Below, in pieces: positions 7,981-17,372 of a stretch of DNA of 57,513 nt. Location: positions 1-57,513 of the forward strand of contig CALXRI010000020.1 of assembly GCA_944390795.1 (NCBI GenBank), in the 5' to 3' direction. Numbering within the stretch: the first letter of the stretch is position 1; every line of letters begins with the position of its first letter. The translations under genes were made by a program, and so were the position numbers. Origin of the DNA: an uncultured Victivallales bacterium. GTDB taxonomy: Bacteria > Verrucomicrobiota > Lentisphaeria > Victivallales > UBA1829. The notes below the pieces were generated by a model that was not told where the DNA came from, did not search any database, and saw only the letters and a program-made list of their open reading frames with translations.

Positions 7981-8853
7981 TTATTCGACGATCTTGTTCA
8001 GCGGATATTCTACGATGCCGCTTGCCCCGAGATGCTTGAGATCTGGAATGAGCTCGCGCACGACATGCTCGGAGACAATCGTGTTCAGCGCCACCCATTC
8101 CGGATCGGAAAGCGGCGAGATTGTCGGACGTTCCAGTGCGGGCAGCTTGCCCAGAATCTGCTCCAGATCGGCCTTTTTCGCATTCAGAAGAAGCCCGACT
8201 TTTCCCTCCGCCGCAAGAACGGCTTTGAGAAGCAGGGCGATGTTCTCGATCTTCTCCTTCTTGACCGGGTCGAGATACGCCTTCTTGTTGGCGATGAAAC
8301 GGGTCGTGCTGACGCAGAGCGTATCAATGATTTTGAGATGATTGGCCCGGAGGGAGGAACCCGTTTCCGTAATCTCGACAATCGCATCGGCAAGTCTCGG
8401 CGGCTTCACCTCGGTTGCGCCCCAGGAGAACTCAACGGTCGCTTGCACGCCGTTCTTTTCCAGATAGCGCTTCGTCATGCCGACAGCCTCGGTGGAAATG
8501 CGCTTGCCTTCAAGGTCCTTGACGGAGTGAATTCCGGAGTTCTCCGGAACGGCCAGCACCCAGCGGAGGGGGTTGCGTCCGACTTTTCCGTAAACCAGCT
8601 CGGCGGCCTCGACAACGTCGGAACCGTTTTCCTGGATCCAGTCGTATCCGGTGAGCCCGCAGTCGAGAATCCCCTCCTCGACGTAGCGCGACATCTCCTG
8701 AGCGCGGATCAGCATGCATTCAATATCCGGATCGTCAATCGTCGGATAATAGGAACGGGAACTGATTTCGATCTTGTAACCGGCTTTGGCAAACATATCC
8801 ACGGTGGACTGTTCCAGACTGCCTTTCGGAAGGCCGAGCATCAATTTTGACAT
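7981..8853 (-). CDS. hisG: ATP phosphoribosyltransferase, long form
   Basis: A 290-residue HisG that condenses ATP with PRPP, the first step of histidine synthesis. The N-terminus [14 protein letters not shown], the [10 protein letters not shown] segment and the loop [13 protein letters not shown] (PRPP site) are typical. The C-terminal about 80 residues form the regulatory ACT-like domain of the long, HisZ-independent form ([17 protein letters not shown] onward), ending in [14 protein letters not shown]. No other his gene is adjacent. A sigma70-like promoter lies 70 bases upstream. Confidence 0.96.
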   Translation of the reverse strand: MSKLMLGLPKGSLEQSTVDMFAKAGYKIEISSRSYYPTIDDPDIECMLIRAQEMSRYVEEGILDCGLTGYDWIQENGSDVVEAAELVYGKVGRNPLRWVLAVPENSGIHSVKDLEGKRISTEAVGMTKRYLEKNGVQATVEFSWGATEVKPPRLADAIVEITETGSSLRANHLKIIDTLCVSTTRFIANKKAYLDPVKKEKIENIALLLKAVLAAEGKVGLLLNAKKADLEQILGKLPALERPTISPLSDPEWVALNTIVSEHVVRELIPDLKHLGASGIVEYPLNKIVE

Positions 8854-8923
8854 TTTGCTTTTTCCTTATCGTTGCATGTTGAGACGAAAACTCAGAATCC
8901 TGCGTAAAAACAATGGAACTTGT

Positions 8924-8952
8924 AATATAATCCCGCTGCCGCCTTTTTGCAA
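8924..8952 (-). promoter_or_regulatory. Promoter of hisG
   Basis: The minus strand reads TTGCAA, 17-base spacer, TATATT. The rest of the 320-base gap between hisG and the GH36 gene (8854-9173) holds no gene. It has a T-rich tract at 9105-9113 and a TATATT at 9127-9132 that may serve the plus-strand gene, with no clear -35. Confidence 0.55.
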
Positions 8953-9173
8953 TCCCGATTGCGGAAAAAGAATCCCGCGGCGGGCAGGATGCGCAAGCCG
9001 GAACGCTCTCGGAACGGCATGGTCTCTGCATTTCCGCATTCCGGCAATCGCACAAAAACACAACAAAACAGCACGTTTTTCCCATATTTTCCCGAGGCGT
9101 TCTCTTTTTTTATCCTTCAGTGCTGTTATATTTGGAAGCGGAATCTTCCAACAAAAAATACAAGGAGTTCTCC

Positions 9174-10781
9174 ATGCAAACCACCGTCTGGCAGCCGGAA
9201 ACGGCATGCTACCGCGCCAGCCTTCCGCTGGATCTTCCGCCCGAGGCGACCTTCGTCTGCAGAAACAACAACAATATGGCCCCCTCCGTTCCCAATCCGA
9301 ATGTCTGCACGCTCGGCGGCATGGACTGGACGATGGACAGTCAGGATGTGATCGTCGTCGGAGACGCGGCGACGAAACGTTATGTGCTTGCAGGCGCGCT
9401 GACGGCAAAACGCTCCATGAGCTATTTCACATTGATCCGCAAGGGACGCTTTGTCGGAATCAGCGTGATCCAGCCGTTTATCAAACCCGGGGAAAAACCG
9501 GAGGAGCTGCTGGTCCTGGAAGGTTCGGACTGGCGCGACCTGCTGCTTCAGTATGCCGACGCGGCCGCAGCAAAAATGGGGGTCGGACCAATCGAAGCTT
9601 CCCGGAATCTGACCGGCTACTGCACCTGGTATTACTATTATGCCGATGTTTCGGAAAAAAACCTTCTGGACAATCTGAGCGCCCTGAAAAAAAACCGCTC
9701 TCCCTATGCGGCGCAGGTCGTTCAGATCGATGACGGATACCAGACACATCAGGGAGACTGGCTCGACCAGCGCGACGCATGGCCGACACCCTTGAAAGAC
9801 ATCGCAGGGGAAATCACTGCCGCCGGCATGGAAGCCGGCATCTGGACCATGCCGATGCTTGCTTCCACCGCCAGCAGAGTCTTCCGTGAACATCCCGACT
9901 GGTTTGTCAAGGACGCCGGCGGCGAACCGCTGGCGGTCCAGGGCTGGTCGCCGCCTCCGGATAATCACTGGCTCTGCCTGGATGCAACCATTCCCGCCGT
10001 GCAGGAACATCTTGCCTCCGTATTCCGGACATTCCGCTCCTGGGGATACACCTATTTCAAGATGGACGGACTGGGCTACGGACTCGCTCCCGGCAGACGC
10101 CATGATCCGGACGCAACGCCGGTCAGCGCCTTCCGCCTGGCGCTCAAGGCGATCCGCGACGCGGTCCCGGACGCCACACTGCTCGGATGCTGTCCTCCTT
10201 TCATGCCGTGTCTCGGACTGGTCGACAACTGCCGCGTCAGCGGCGACACAAGCCGTTATTACAACAGCCCAAGCCCCGCCTTCGCCAATTTCGACTCCGA
10301 CAACGGATGCTCGATCCGCAATGCCATGCATGTCACAATGGCGAACTGGTGGAAATTCGACCGCTGGTTCCGCTGCGATCCCGATACGCTGATGGCGCGG
10401 CAGGACAACGCCTTCTACACCTACGGCGAAGCGAAAATGTCCGTTCTGACCGGCATCATTACCGGCGTCTGCATCACAAGCGACAACCTCGGAACCATTG
10501 CGCCGGACCGTCTCGCCCTTCTGGGACGCGCACAGAATCTCCGCCTCCGGGATGCAAAGCCGTTCGAATGGCCGGGAAATTACTGGCCGCAGGTGTTCGA
10601 AGGCACAGTCGACGGCAGAAAGGCTGTCGCAATCTTCAACGACTGCGATCACGAGATGGCCTATGAATTTGAGAAATACGGCCTTCCCGAAGAATGCGAT
10701 GAGCTTCTGGACGTTCCCTCCGCCAGAAAGAGGAAAATCATTCTGCCCTCTCACGACGCGGCGCTGATCGTCGCACGCTGA
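9174..10781 (+). CDS. Alpha-galactosidase-like glycoside hydrolase (GH36/clan GH-D)
   Basis: A 535-residue enzyme. An N-terminal beta-sandwich is followed by a TIM barrel with IDDGYQTHQGDW, then YFKMDG with the likely nucleophile D298, and VSGDTSR with the likely acid/base D358; this pair and its spacing are the GH27/GH36 pattern. The probable reaction is release of alpha-galactosyl residues by a retaining mechanism. There is no signal peptide, so it is probably intracellular. ATG 9174 is chosen because AAGGAG lies 7 bases upstream; the frame is open further 5'. A more distant GH-D specificity cannot be excluded. Confidence 0.8.
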   Translation: MQTTVWQPETACYRASLPLDLPPEATFVCRNNNNMAPSVPNPNVCTLGGMDWTMDSQDVIVVGDAATKRYVLAGALTAKRSMSYFTLIRKGRFVGISVIQPFIKPGEKPEELLVLEGSDWRDLLLQYADAAAAKMGVGPIEASRNLTGYCTWYYYYADVSEKNLLDNLSALKKNRSPYAAQVVQIDDGYQTHQGDWLDQRDAWPTPLKDIAGEITAAGMEAGIWTMPMLASTASRVFREHPDWFVKDAGGEPLAVQGWSPPPDNHWLCLDATIPAVQEHLASVFRTFRSWGYTYFKMDGLGYGLAPGRRHDPDATPVSAFRLALKAIRDAVPDATLLGCCPPFMPCLGLVDNCRVSGDTSRYYNSPSPAFANFDSDNGCSIRNAMHVTMANWWKFDRWFRCDPDTLMARQDNAFYTYGEAKMSVLTGIITGVCITSDNLGTIAPDRLALLGRAQNLRLRDAKPFEWPGNYWPQVFEGTVDGRKAVAIFNDCDHEMAYEFEKYGLPEECDELLDVPSARKRKIILPSHDAALIVAR

Positions 10782-10877
10782 GAACAGAAATCCTCCGGCA
10801 CGGGCGGAAGAAAGACGTCTTTCTTTCCGCCCGTTCTGTTTTTTCCGCAAAAAACAGAAAAAACAATCAAATTCCGC

Positions 10878-10905
10878 TTGAAAAAAACGGAATGACGTTT
10901 ATAGT
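10878..10905 (+). promoter_or_regulatory. Promoter of tRNA-Gly
   Basis: TTGAAA, 16-base spacer, TATAGT, ending 19 bases before the tRNA. It is nearly the same element set as the tRNA-Thr promoter at 4021-4048. Confidence 0.7.
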
Positions 10906-10924
10906 AATGCGCATCGACCGGCAA

Positions 10925-10999
10925 GCGAGCATAGCTCAGTGGTAGAGCATCACGTTGCCAACGTGATGGTCGTGGGTTCGAGTCCCATTGCTCGCTCCA
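10925..10999 (+). tRNA. trnG: tRNA-Gly (anticodon GCC)
   Basis: The cloverleaf has acceptor GCGAGCA/TGCTCGC, anticodon loop TTGCCAA between TCACG and CGTGA, T-arm GGGTTCGAGTCCC, and encoded CCA. A T-run follows directly. It stands alone with its own promoter. Confidence 0.98.
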
Positions 11000-11154
11000 T
11001 TTTTTCTTTTCCCGATATTTTTTGCGTCTGAAGTTTTCTGCTGTACGGATTTTACCGTAAATCTCATGAAGCGCGGCAGGAGAGACTTTCGCTGCCGCAC
11101 CGACGGTTGTGAAAAGAGAAACCGCCCGAAACTGCCGGCTTATGGCGGTGAAAC

Positions 11155-11190
11155 AAAAAACCCCTCCGGGATAGCGGATCCGGGAGGGGT
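11155..11190 (-). terminator. Intrinsic terminator after the flotillin gene
   Basis: The minus strand forms a CACCCCTCCCGGATCC / GGGAGGGG-type hairpin (11161-11190) followed by six T residues. It lies 20 bases after the stop of the flotillin-like gene and closes the DUF486-NfeD-flotillin operon. Confidence 0.85.
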
Positions 11191-11209
11191 GAAAGAAAAC
11201 GGACGGACT

Positions 11210-12778
11210 TTACTGCTGCGCGGAAGAAACATCCTCAGGCGCGGCATTCTCCGATTTGAGTTTGCCGAGATAGCCGGGCAGATCGATTCCCGCCATGCCC
11301 GCCACATCATGAAGCGGCGGAATGCTCTGCATCATGCCGCTGAGAAAATTGGCCGTGGAGGTTTTGCCGTTGACCTGGCTTCCGCCGTCCCAGACCGTGA
11401 CCTTGTCGATCTTGATATTCCGGATCGCCTCAGTCTGAAGCTTGACCAGTTCCTCAAGTTTTTCGATGAGAAGCATTTTTCCCGCGGCATCGGCGTTGCC
11501 GCAGCAGGCGGTAATGATCTGGTTGTAGCCTTCGCCTTTGGCTTTGAGGATTTCATAATTTCCACGTGCCTCGGCTTCCAGTTTCGCATAGATCGCATCC
11601 GCTTCACCCTTGGCTTCGCGTCTGCGCTTCTCCGCCTCGGCCTCCGCCTGAATGACAACCTGCTCCTTCTCGATTTCCGCATGAACAAGCGTTTCGGCCT
11701 TCTGCTTTTCGGTCTCCATCTTTGCGCGGGCAATCTGCGCAAGCATTTCCGCCTCGTAATCGGCCTGCTTGATCTTGGCCTCCGCAATCCGCTTGGCGGC
11801 TTCCGCCTGACGATAGGCGTCGGCTTCGTTTTCCACCCTTGTGGCATTGGACTTTGCAATCTCGATCGCGGAGACGTTTTCGCCCTCGATCGCAAGGGCT
11901 TCCGCCTGCTTGATGGAAATCCGGCGTTCCTTGTCGGCGTTGGCTTCTCCGATCTGGGCCTCGGCCTCCGCCTGAGTCACGGCGATGCGGCGTTCCCGGT
12001 CGGCATTGGCCTCTCCGGCCTGCGCCTCGGCCTCCGCCTGGGAAACGGCGATGCGCTGAGCCTTGCGCGCCTCGGCTTCTCCGATTCCGCCCTTGCGCTC
12101 CTCTTCCGCGACTTCGATGCGGGCCTTGTTGATGGCTTCCGACGCGGCACGTTTTCCGATGGCGTCGATATATCCGCTCTCGTCGGTGATGTCGGTGATG
12201 TTGACGTTCAGCAGAAGAAGGCCGATCTTGTTGAGTTCCTCGGCGACGTTCTGCTCAATGCTCCGCAGGAAGGTTTCGCGGTCGGAATTGATCTGCTCGA
12301 TCGTCATGGAGGCGATCACCAGGCGGAGCTGGCCGAAAATGATGTCCTTGGCCAGTTCGCCGATGGCGTCCGGCTGAAGTCCGAGCAGACGGTTCGCCGC
12401 GTTCCCCATGAGCATCTCGTCCGTGCTGACCCCCACCGTGAAGACCGAGGGGACATTGATGCGGATATTCTGTTTGCAGAGGGCGTTGCGCAGATTCACC
12501 TCCAGCTGGATCGGCCGCAGCGAGAGGAAGCCGTAATCCTGGATGACCGGCCAGATGAACGCCGTCCCGCCGTGGATGCAGCGCGCGGCATGCCGGGTCG
12601 CCTTGTCCCGGCGGAGAACCTGGGAGCCGTAGATGACCATGATCCGGTCGGACGGACATTTCTTGATTCTGGCAAGGACGCTGATAAGTACGGCGAACGC
12701 CACAAAGACGATGATGACGATGAGCAGAATTGCTCCGCCTCCGATCTGCTGAGCTGCAAGCAGCGGCATGAAATCCAT
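11210..12778 (-). CDS. Flotillin-like SPFH/band-7 membrane scaffold protein
   Basis: A 522-residue protein. One N-terminal membrane helix (residues about 13-36) precedes an SPFH domain (about 38-215), then a long Ala/Glu-rich coiled coil (about 215-430) typical of flotillin/YqiK/FloT. Members form membrane microdomain scaffolds affecting fluidity and protein assemblies. The coiled coil contains a near-perfect 22-residue tandem repeat (242-299). GAGGAG stands 8 bases before the ATG. It lies 37 bases after an NfeD-like gene, the classic flotillin partner. Confidence 0.92.
   Translation of the reverse strand: MDFMPLLAAQQIGGGAILLIVIIVFVAFAVLISVLARIKKCPSDRIMVIYGSQVLRRDKATRHAARCIHGGTAFIWPVIQDYGFLSLRPIQLEVNLRNALCKQNIRINVPSVFTVGVSTDEMLMGNAANRLLGLQPDAIGELAKDIIFGQLRLVIASMTIEQINSDRETFLRSIEQNVAEELNKIGLLLLNVNITDITDESGYIDAIGKRAASEAINKARIEVAEEERKGGIGEAEARKAQRIAVSQAEAEAQAGEANADRERRIAVTQAEAEAQIGEANADKERRISIKQAEALAIEGENVSAIEIAKSNATRVENEADAYRQAEAAKRIAEAKIKQADYEAEMLAQIARAKMETEKQKAETLVHAEIEKEQVVIQAEAEAEKRRREAKGEADAIYAKLEAEARGNYEILKAKGEGYNQIITACCGNADAAGKMLLIEKLEELVKLQTEAIRNIKIDKVTVWDGGSQVNGKTSTANFLSGMMQSIPPLHDVAGMAGIDLPGYLGKLKSENAAPEDVSSAQQ
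11882..12055 (-). repeat. 66-bp tandem repeats in flotillin coiled coil
   Basis: Two full and one partial copy of a 22-residue unit: RIAVSQAEAEAQAGEANADR..., RIAVTQAEAEAQIGEANADK..., and RISIKQAEALAIEG. They are also closely repeated at the DNA level (66-bp period), which suggests recent internal duplication and possible length variation between strains. Confidence 0.85.
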
Positions 12779-12815
12779 ATGCGACTCCTCTATTATGTTG
12801 AATGTTTCAAACCGG

Positions 12816-13409
12816 TCACTGCGTCTTTTTCACAAGAAAATGCCTGCCGTCCACGGACTTCACCACGACAATCGGCGTGCCCGTGGGGAGAGGTTCCTCC
12901 GCCACGGCCGGAAGCTCATGCGTGGCGCCGCCGCAGGAGACCACAACTTTTCCGGTCTCCGCCATGCCGCCTGGAATGCTCAGGTAAACGGTTCCGCTCC
13001 GGCCGATGAAATCCTTCGTCCCGACATTTCCGCTGTACTGCAGGCGCATTGTGAAATACAGGATGGATGCGGTAATCAGCATGGTCAGAAAACCGCAGAA
13101 CAGGGCAAGAAGAAAACCGGAAATCCCACGGCTGCCCCAGATGACGCCGCCCCAGCCGAACACCGTGAGAAACGCCAGAATGGAACGCAGCGAGAAAAGC
13201 TTGAAATCCAGATATCCCGTATCCGCATGATCCAGAACAGAACCGTCCGCGTCGAAATCGGGATGATCGATCCCGCCGAGTCCGAACAGGCTCAGGATGC
13301 AGACAATTCCGAAAAAGACCGTTCCCGCAATGGCGAGAATCCAGTACATCATCATCGCCCGGGCGCCCGCAAGAAAGTTGCCAACTTCGCTCAGAATGGT
13401 ATCGATCAT
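12816..13409 (-). CDS. NfeD-like (YqiJ/YuaF-type) membrane protein
   Basis: A 197-residue protein. The N-terminal half has membrane helices (about 22-42, 74-94, 96-120) and an acidic loop (GGIDHPDFDADGSV); the C-terminal half is an OB-like beta domain (GRSGTVYLSIPGGMAETGKV). This architecture is that of NfeD-family proteins encoded beside flotillins and thought to aid their microdomain localisation. Start 13409 is preferred to one 24 codons upstream since GGGGAG lies 8 bases before it. Operon: DUF486, this gene, flotillin. Confidence 0.85.
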   Translation of the reverse strand: MIDTILSEVGNFLAGARAMMMYWILAIAGTVFFGIVCILSLFGLGGIDHPDFDADGSVLDHADTGYLDFKLFSLRSILAFLTVFGWGGVIWGSRGISGFLLALFCGFLTMLITASILYFTMRLQYSGNVGTKDFIGRSGTVYLSIPGGMAETGKVVVSCGGATHELPAVAEEPLPTGTPIVVVKSVDGRHFLVKKTQ

Positions 13410-13484
13410 TGCGCTTCTCCCCTTGTTTTGGTCCCCGTTTTCCCCGCTTCCCGTAAAGATAGCATAACGCGGGTTTTGCAATTT

Positions 13485-13826
13485 TCAAGTGCGGAACATG
13501 AAATAAACCGCGCCGACCAGGCAGAGACCGGCCCAGATGAAATCCAGTTTGAAGCCTTCCTTCATGTAGAGGATGGAGAACGGCACGAAGACGGAAAGGG
13601 TGATGACTTCCTGCAGAATCTTCAGCTGCGCAAGCGACAGCTGAGTGTAGCCGATCCGGTTCGCCGGAACCTGGATCATATATTCAAAAAATGCGATTCC
13701 CCAGCTTGCCAGCGCGGCGACGAACCAGGGTTTCGCGGACATGTTTTTCAAATGCGCATACCACGCGAAGGTCATGAACAGATTGGAGCAGACCAGCAGA
13801 AGAACCGTTTTTATGATGACCGTCAT
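13485..13826 (-). CDS. DUF486 / DMT-superfamily small membrane protein
   Basis: A 113-residue protein with four predicted membrane segments. Sequence blocks LFMTFAWYAHLK, SWGIAFFEYMIQVPANRIG and LSLAQLKILQEVITL are highly characteristic of the DUF486 family, a four-helix branch of the drug/metabolite transporter superfamily of unknown substrate. Start 13826 fits the family N-terminus; AAGGAG is 13 bases upstream. It is first in the probable operon with nfeD and flotillin, 75 bases before the former. Confidence 0.9.
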   Translation of the reverse strand: MTVIIKTVLLLVCSNLFMTFAWYAHLKNMSAKPWFVAALASWGIAFFEYMIQVPANRIGYTQLSLAQLKILQEVITLSVFVPFSILYMKEGFKLDFIWAGLCLVGAVYFMFRT

Positions 13827-14079
13827 GATGCAATGCAATCTCCTTGTGCTTGCCGGGGGAAAATACCCCTTTCCGGAAACGCGTCCCCGCACCATGCCCG
13901 GACGCGCCGTTTTCAAAGTGTGTAAATATCGTCATTTTTGCGTGAAAATCAAGTATGGAGCTTGAGATAATGAAGAAAATGTGGTAAATTATACGGTTCC
14001 GCCTCCGGGATCACGGCGGCGGAATTGGGAAATCCGAATGGGGAAAATTGACGGAATTTTTAAGATAGAGGTTGCTGCC

Positions 14080-15150
14080 ATGTCTCTGGATGAATTGCGA
14101 AGGAAAATCGATGAAATCGACACACGGATCGTCGCGCTTCTCAATGAACGCTATCAGACCGTGATCGAGATCGGGCGTCAGAAGAAAAACTCTCTCGGGG
14201 CGATTTACGTGCCCGAACGCGAAAAGATCGTTTTCGAAAAGGTCGCGGCTCTCAACCGGGGACCGATGAGCCAGACCACGCTCAGGGCAGTCTACCGCGA
14301 GATCATGTCAGGCGCTCTCGCGCTGGAGCATCCGCTGAACATCGCCTATCTCGGGCCGGAAGGCTCGTTCACCCATCTGGCCGCGGTCTCCAAGTTCGGG
14401 CACAGCGTCGCCTACGTGCCCAAGGGCAACATCGACGACATTTTCTCGGATGTCCACAACGGACGCGCGGACTACGGCTGCGTGCCGGTTGAAAACTCCA
14501 CGGAGGGAGTCGTCTCGCACACACTCGACATCTTCGTCAACTCCGATGCGAAAATCTGCGCGGAAATCAATCTGCGCGTCCATCACTCCCTGCTTTCGAA
14601 ATTCCCGATGAAGTCAATCCGGAAGCTCTACAGCCATGTGCAGTCCCTCAGCCAGTGCCGCGCGTGGATCAGCGAATATCTGCCGGATGTGGAAATTCAT
14701 GAATGCTCCAGCAACTCCCGCGCCGCCGCGACCGCCGCGGAAGAACCCGACTCCGCCGCCATCGCCGGCTGTTTCGCAGGCGAAATCTACGGACTGAACG
14801 TTCTCGCGCAGAACATCGAGGACAACCCGAACAACACGACACGTTTTCTTGTGCTCGGCAATCAGATGCCGCTCCCGACCGGAAACGACAAGACATCCAT
14901 CTGCTTTGCGATCAAGGACCGCGTCGGCGTCCTGTATGACGCGCTTCTTCCCTTCAAAAACGAGGGAATCACGCTCACGATGATCGAAAGCCGTCCCTCC
15001 AAGGTGCAGAACTGGGAATACTACTTCTTCATCGACCTGCTCGGCCATATCGAGGATGAAAAAGTCAAACGCGCAATCGAATATCTGCGCCCGCAGACGC
15101 AGGCGCTCCGCGTGCTCGGCAGCTATCCCTGCGGCGACGAAGCGATTTGA
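14080..15150 (+). CDS. pheA: Bifunctional chorismate mutase / prephenate dehydratase
   Basis: A 356-residue P-protein converting chorismate to prephenate and then phenylpyruvate for phenylalanine synthesis. Residues 1-85 are the AroQ chorismate mutase helices (LDELRRKIDEIDTRIVALLN). Residues about 90-265 are prephenate dehydratase (YLGPEGSFTHLA, VPVENSTEGVV, NNTTRFLVLG). The C-terminal ACT domain carries the Phe-binding ESRPSK motif, implying feedback inhibition. Start 14080 fits the family start; GAGG lies 9 bases upstream. Confidence 0.97.
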   Translation: MSLDELRRKIDEIDTRIVALLNERYQTVIEIGRQKKNSLGAIYVPEREKIVFEKVAALNRGPMSQTTLRAVYREIMSGALALEHPLNIAYLGPEGSFTHLAAVSKFGHSVAYVPKGNIDDIFSDVHNGRADYGCVPVENSTEGVVSHTLDIFVNSDAKICAEINLRVHHSLLSKFPMKSIRKLYSHVQSLSQCRAWISEYLPDVEIHECSSNSRAAATAAEEPDSAAIAGCFAGEIYGLNVLAQNIEDNPNNTTRFLVLGNQMPLPTGNDKTSICFAIKDRVGVLYDALLPFKNEGITLTMIESRPSKVQNWEYYFFIDLLGHIEDEKVKRAIEYLRPQTQALRVLGSYPCGDEAI

Positions 15151-15196
15151 AGAAAACGCCAGAAAACACCCGGATTCGAAAGTTGAGACGGCAATC

Positions 15197-15997
15197 ATGG
15201 AAACAACACCCGCTCTTGTGATAAGAAACGCGACTCTGAAACTCGAAGGCAATGAAATTCTCCACGACTTCAACTGGGAGGTCGGACGCGGGGAGCACTG
15301 GTTCATCCTCGGGCCGAACGGAGCCGGGAAAACAACGCTGGTCAAGATGATCCTCGGCATGGCATGGCCGCTCTTCGGCGCGGAAGTGAGCGTGCTCGGC
15401 AACCGCTACGGCGCATGCGACATCACGGAGGTCCGGAAGAAAGTCGCCTGGGCCAGCCCCTTCCTGCAGGCGTGGACCGCGGATACGAGCATCCGCTGGA
15501 AAACCATCGACGTGGCGCTCTCGGGGCTGGATTCGACCGTCGGATTCTACCGCAAGGCGTCCGATGCCGAAATGGAGCTCGCCCTGACCGCGCTCGACCG
15601 GATCGGGGCGAAGCATCTGGCTGACCGCTATTTCGACCGCCTCTCCTCCGGAGAGCAGATCAAGGCCCTCATCGCCCGCGCGCTGATCGCCAAACCCGAA
15701 CTGGTGATTCTGGACGAAACATGCGTCTATCTCGATCTCAAGAGCCGCGAGTATCTTCTGGAGGCGATCGACGGACTCGCGAAAGCGGAAAACTCGCCGA
15801 CCATGCTTTTCATCACCCAGAGAATCGAGGAGATCACCGCGAGTTTCGACCGCGGCATCATCCTCGGCGACGGACGGATCACCAGTTGCGGACTGCGCGC
15901 GGACGTTCTGAATGAAGCGAACCTGAGCGCAGCCTTCGGCATTCCGATCAAACTCTATCCGCGCCCCGACGGACGGCTCTGGCCGGTGCTCGGCTGA
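15197..15997 (+). CDS. Stand-alone ABC ATPase
   Basis: A 266-residue single ATPase domain with Walker A GPNGAGKTT, Q-loop region WASPFLQ, signature LSSGEQ, Walker B ELVILDET with catalytic Glu, and a late ITQRIEE in place of the H-loop His (Gln instead of His is notable; ModF-like ATPases vary here). No permease or binding protein is adjacent. It sits 46 bases after pheA and 19 before the methyltransferase, so the three may share a transcript. Closest in style to ModF/YlmA-type ATPases of uncertain role. Confidence 0.8.
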   Translation: METTPALVIRNATLKLEGNEILHDFNWEVGRGEHWFILGPNGAGKTTLVKMILGMAWPLFGAEVSVLGNRYGACDITEVRKKVAWASPFLQAWTADTSIRWKTIDVALSGLDSTVGFYRKASDAEMELALTALDRIGAKHLADRYFDRLSSGEQIKALIARALIAKPELVILDETCVYLDLKSREYLLEAIDGLAKAENSPTMLFITQRIEEITASFDRGIILGDGRITSCGLRADVLNEANLSAAFGIPIKLYPRPDGRLWPVLG

Positions 15998-16016
15998 CTG
16001 CGCCCGGAACTTTCCC

Positions 16017-17210
16017 ATGAAAGAGGATCTGCGCAAGTTCCACGAATTCGGAAGCGTGACGGAGCGCTCTTTCACGGCGGTCCCGGAGCTGAAACTTGAA
16101 ATTGAGACTTTCACAAACGAATTCTGGACCTCCGCCCAGCGCGCCTGCCATTCCCTGCATGAAATTTCCTACCGCGCCTGCTTCAAACCGCAGCTTCCGG
16201 CATTCTTCATCCGCCGTCTGACCCGACGGGGGGATGTCGTCTACGATCCCTTCATGGGACGCGGCACCACGCCGCTGGAGGCCGCGCTCTCGGGCCGCGT
16301 TCCGGCGGGATGCGACGTCAATCCGCTGAGCACCTTTCTGCTTGCGCCGCGTCTCGCCCCGCCCTCCCCGCGGGAACTCGAGGAGCGTCTGCGCGCACTG
16401 GATCTGACCTGGAACAACGCACTTCCGGAAGAGCTGCTCGTCTTCTATCACGAGGAGACGCTGCGGGAACTCTGCGCCCTGCGGGAATATTTCCGCAGCC
16501 ATTCCCTGGACGGAACCGACGCATGGCTCCGGATGGTCGCGCTCAACCGCCTCACCGGGCATTCCACAGGATTCTTTTCAGTCTATACGCTGCCGCCGAA
16601 CCAGGCGGTTTCCGTGGATTCCCAGCGGAAAATCAACGAAAAACGCCGCCAGACGCCCCCCCGGCGCGACGTGAAAGCCATTCTGCTGAAAAAAAGCCGC
16701 GCACTCCTGAAGGACTGCACGGCAGCGGACTTGAAAAGACTTGGAAAACTCTCCCGCGCCTGGATTCTGACCGGGAGTGCCGACAGGACGCCCCAGATTC
16801 CAGACAATGCCGTCTCGCTGGTCGTGACCTCGCCGCCGTTTCTGGACATTGTGGATTACCGGCAGGACAACTGGCTCCGTTCCTGGTTTGCCGGCATTGA
16901 TCCCGACGCAGTTCCCGTTACAATGGAACGGACGCTGTCCGGCTGGAAGAAAGCGATGGGCGCAGTCTTTCATGAGCTTGCGCGCATTGTGAAACCGGGC
17001 GGACATGTGGCCTTTGAAGTAGGAGAGGTGCGGCGCGGCTCCGTCCGCCTGGAGGAGCACGCCGTCCCCTGCGGCGCGGAAGCAGGATTCGTTCCCGAGC
17101 TGATTCTCATCAACCGCCAGCGCTTCACCAAGACGGCGAACTGCTGGGGCGTCTCAAACAACACCGGCGGAACGAACACGAACCGGATCGTGCTGTTCCG
17201 CCGGGATTGA
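16017..17210 (+). CDS. Orphan DNA methyltransferase
   Basis: A 397-residue protein. Motif X/I region: PQLPAFFIRRLTRRGDVVYDP then FMGRGTTPLEAALSG (AdoMet pocket) around residues 60-92. The catalytic motif IV is TSPPFLDIVDY about 200 residues later, so the motifs run I then IV with a possible target-recognition region between. TSPPF is typical of amino-methylating enzymes (N4-cytosine or N6-adenine). No restriction endonuclease or specificity gene is nearby, so it is an orphan by context. It is 19 bases after the ABC ATPase gene. Target sequence unknown; an RNA substrate is less likely. Confidence 0.78.
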   Translation: MKEDLRKFHEFGSVTERSFTAVPELKLEIETFTNEFWTSAQRACHSLHEISYRACFKPQLPAFFIRRLTRRGDVVYDPFMGRGTTPLEAALSGRVPAGCDVNPLSTFLLAPRLAPPSPRELEERLRALDLTWNNALPEELLVFYHEETLRELCALREYFRSHSLDGTDAWLRMVALNRLTGHSTGFFSVYTLPPNQAVSVDSQRKINEKRRQTPPRRDVKAILLKKSRALLKDCTAADLKRLGKLSRAWILTGSADRTPQIPDNAVSLVVTSPPFLDIVDYRQDNWLRSWFAGIDPDAVPVTMERTLSGWKKAMGAVFHELARIVKPGGHVAFEVGEVRRGSVRLEEHAVPCGAEAGFVPELILINRQRFTKTANCWGVSNNTGGTNTNRIVLFRRD

Positions 17211-17372
17211 AATGAACCGCCTCGGCGAGGAGCACACGCCCGTCTCGGGGATTTCGCCCGCCTCGGCCTGCTTGTGCAGATGAGACCCAAGCAGGAGGGC
17301 TGAAACTCCCGCACGAAGCAGTCTTTGCGATGCAGAGCATCGCGGTATTCACTTAAATTTTTTACGGGATGC

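Noticed and set aside
6551-8341. 596-codon plus-strand frame across the CE15 gene, the gap and hisG
   Set aside because: It runs antisense through two well-identified genes and has no ribosome site.
10988-13009. Long open frame on the plus strand opposite the flotillin and NfeD genes
   Set aside because: It is antisense to clearly recognisable genes, has no ribosome site or family features, and arises from GC-rich repetitive codons.
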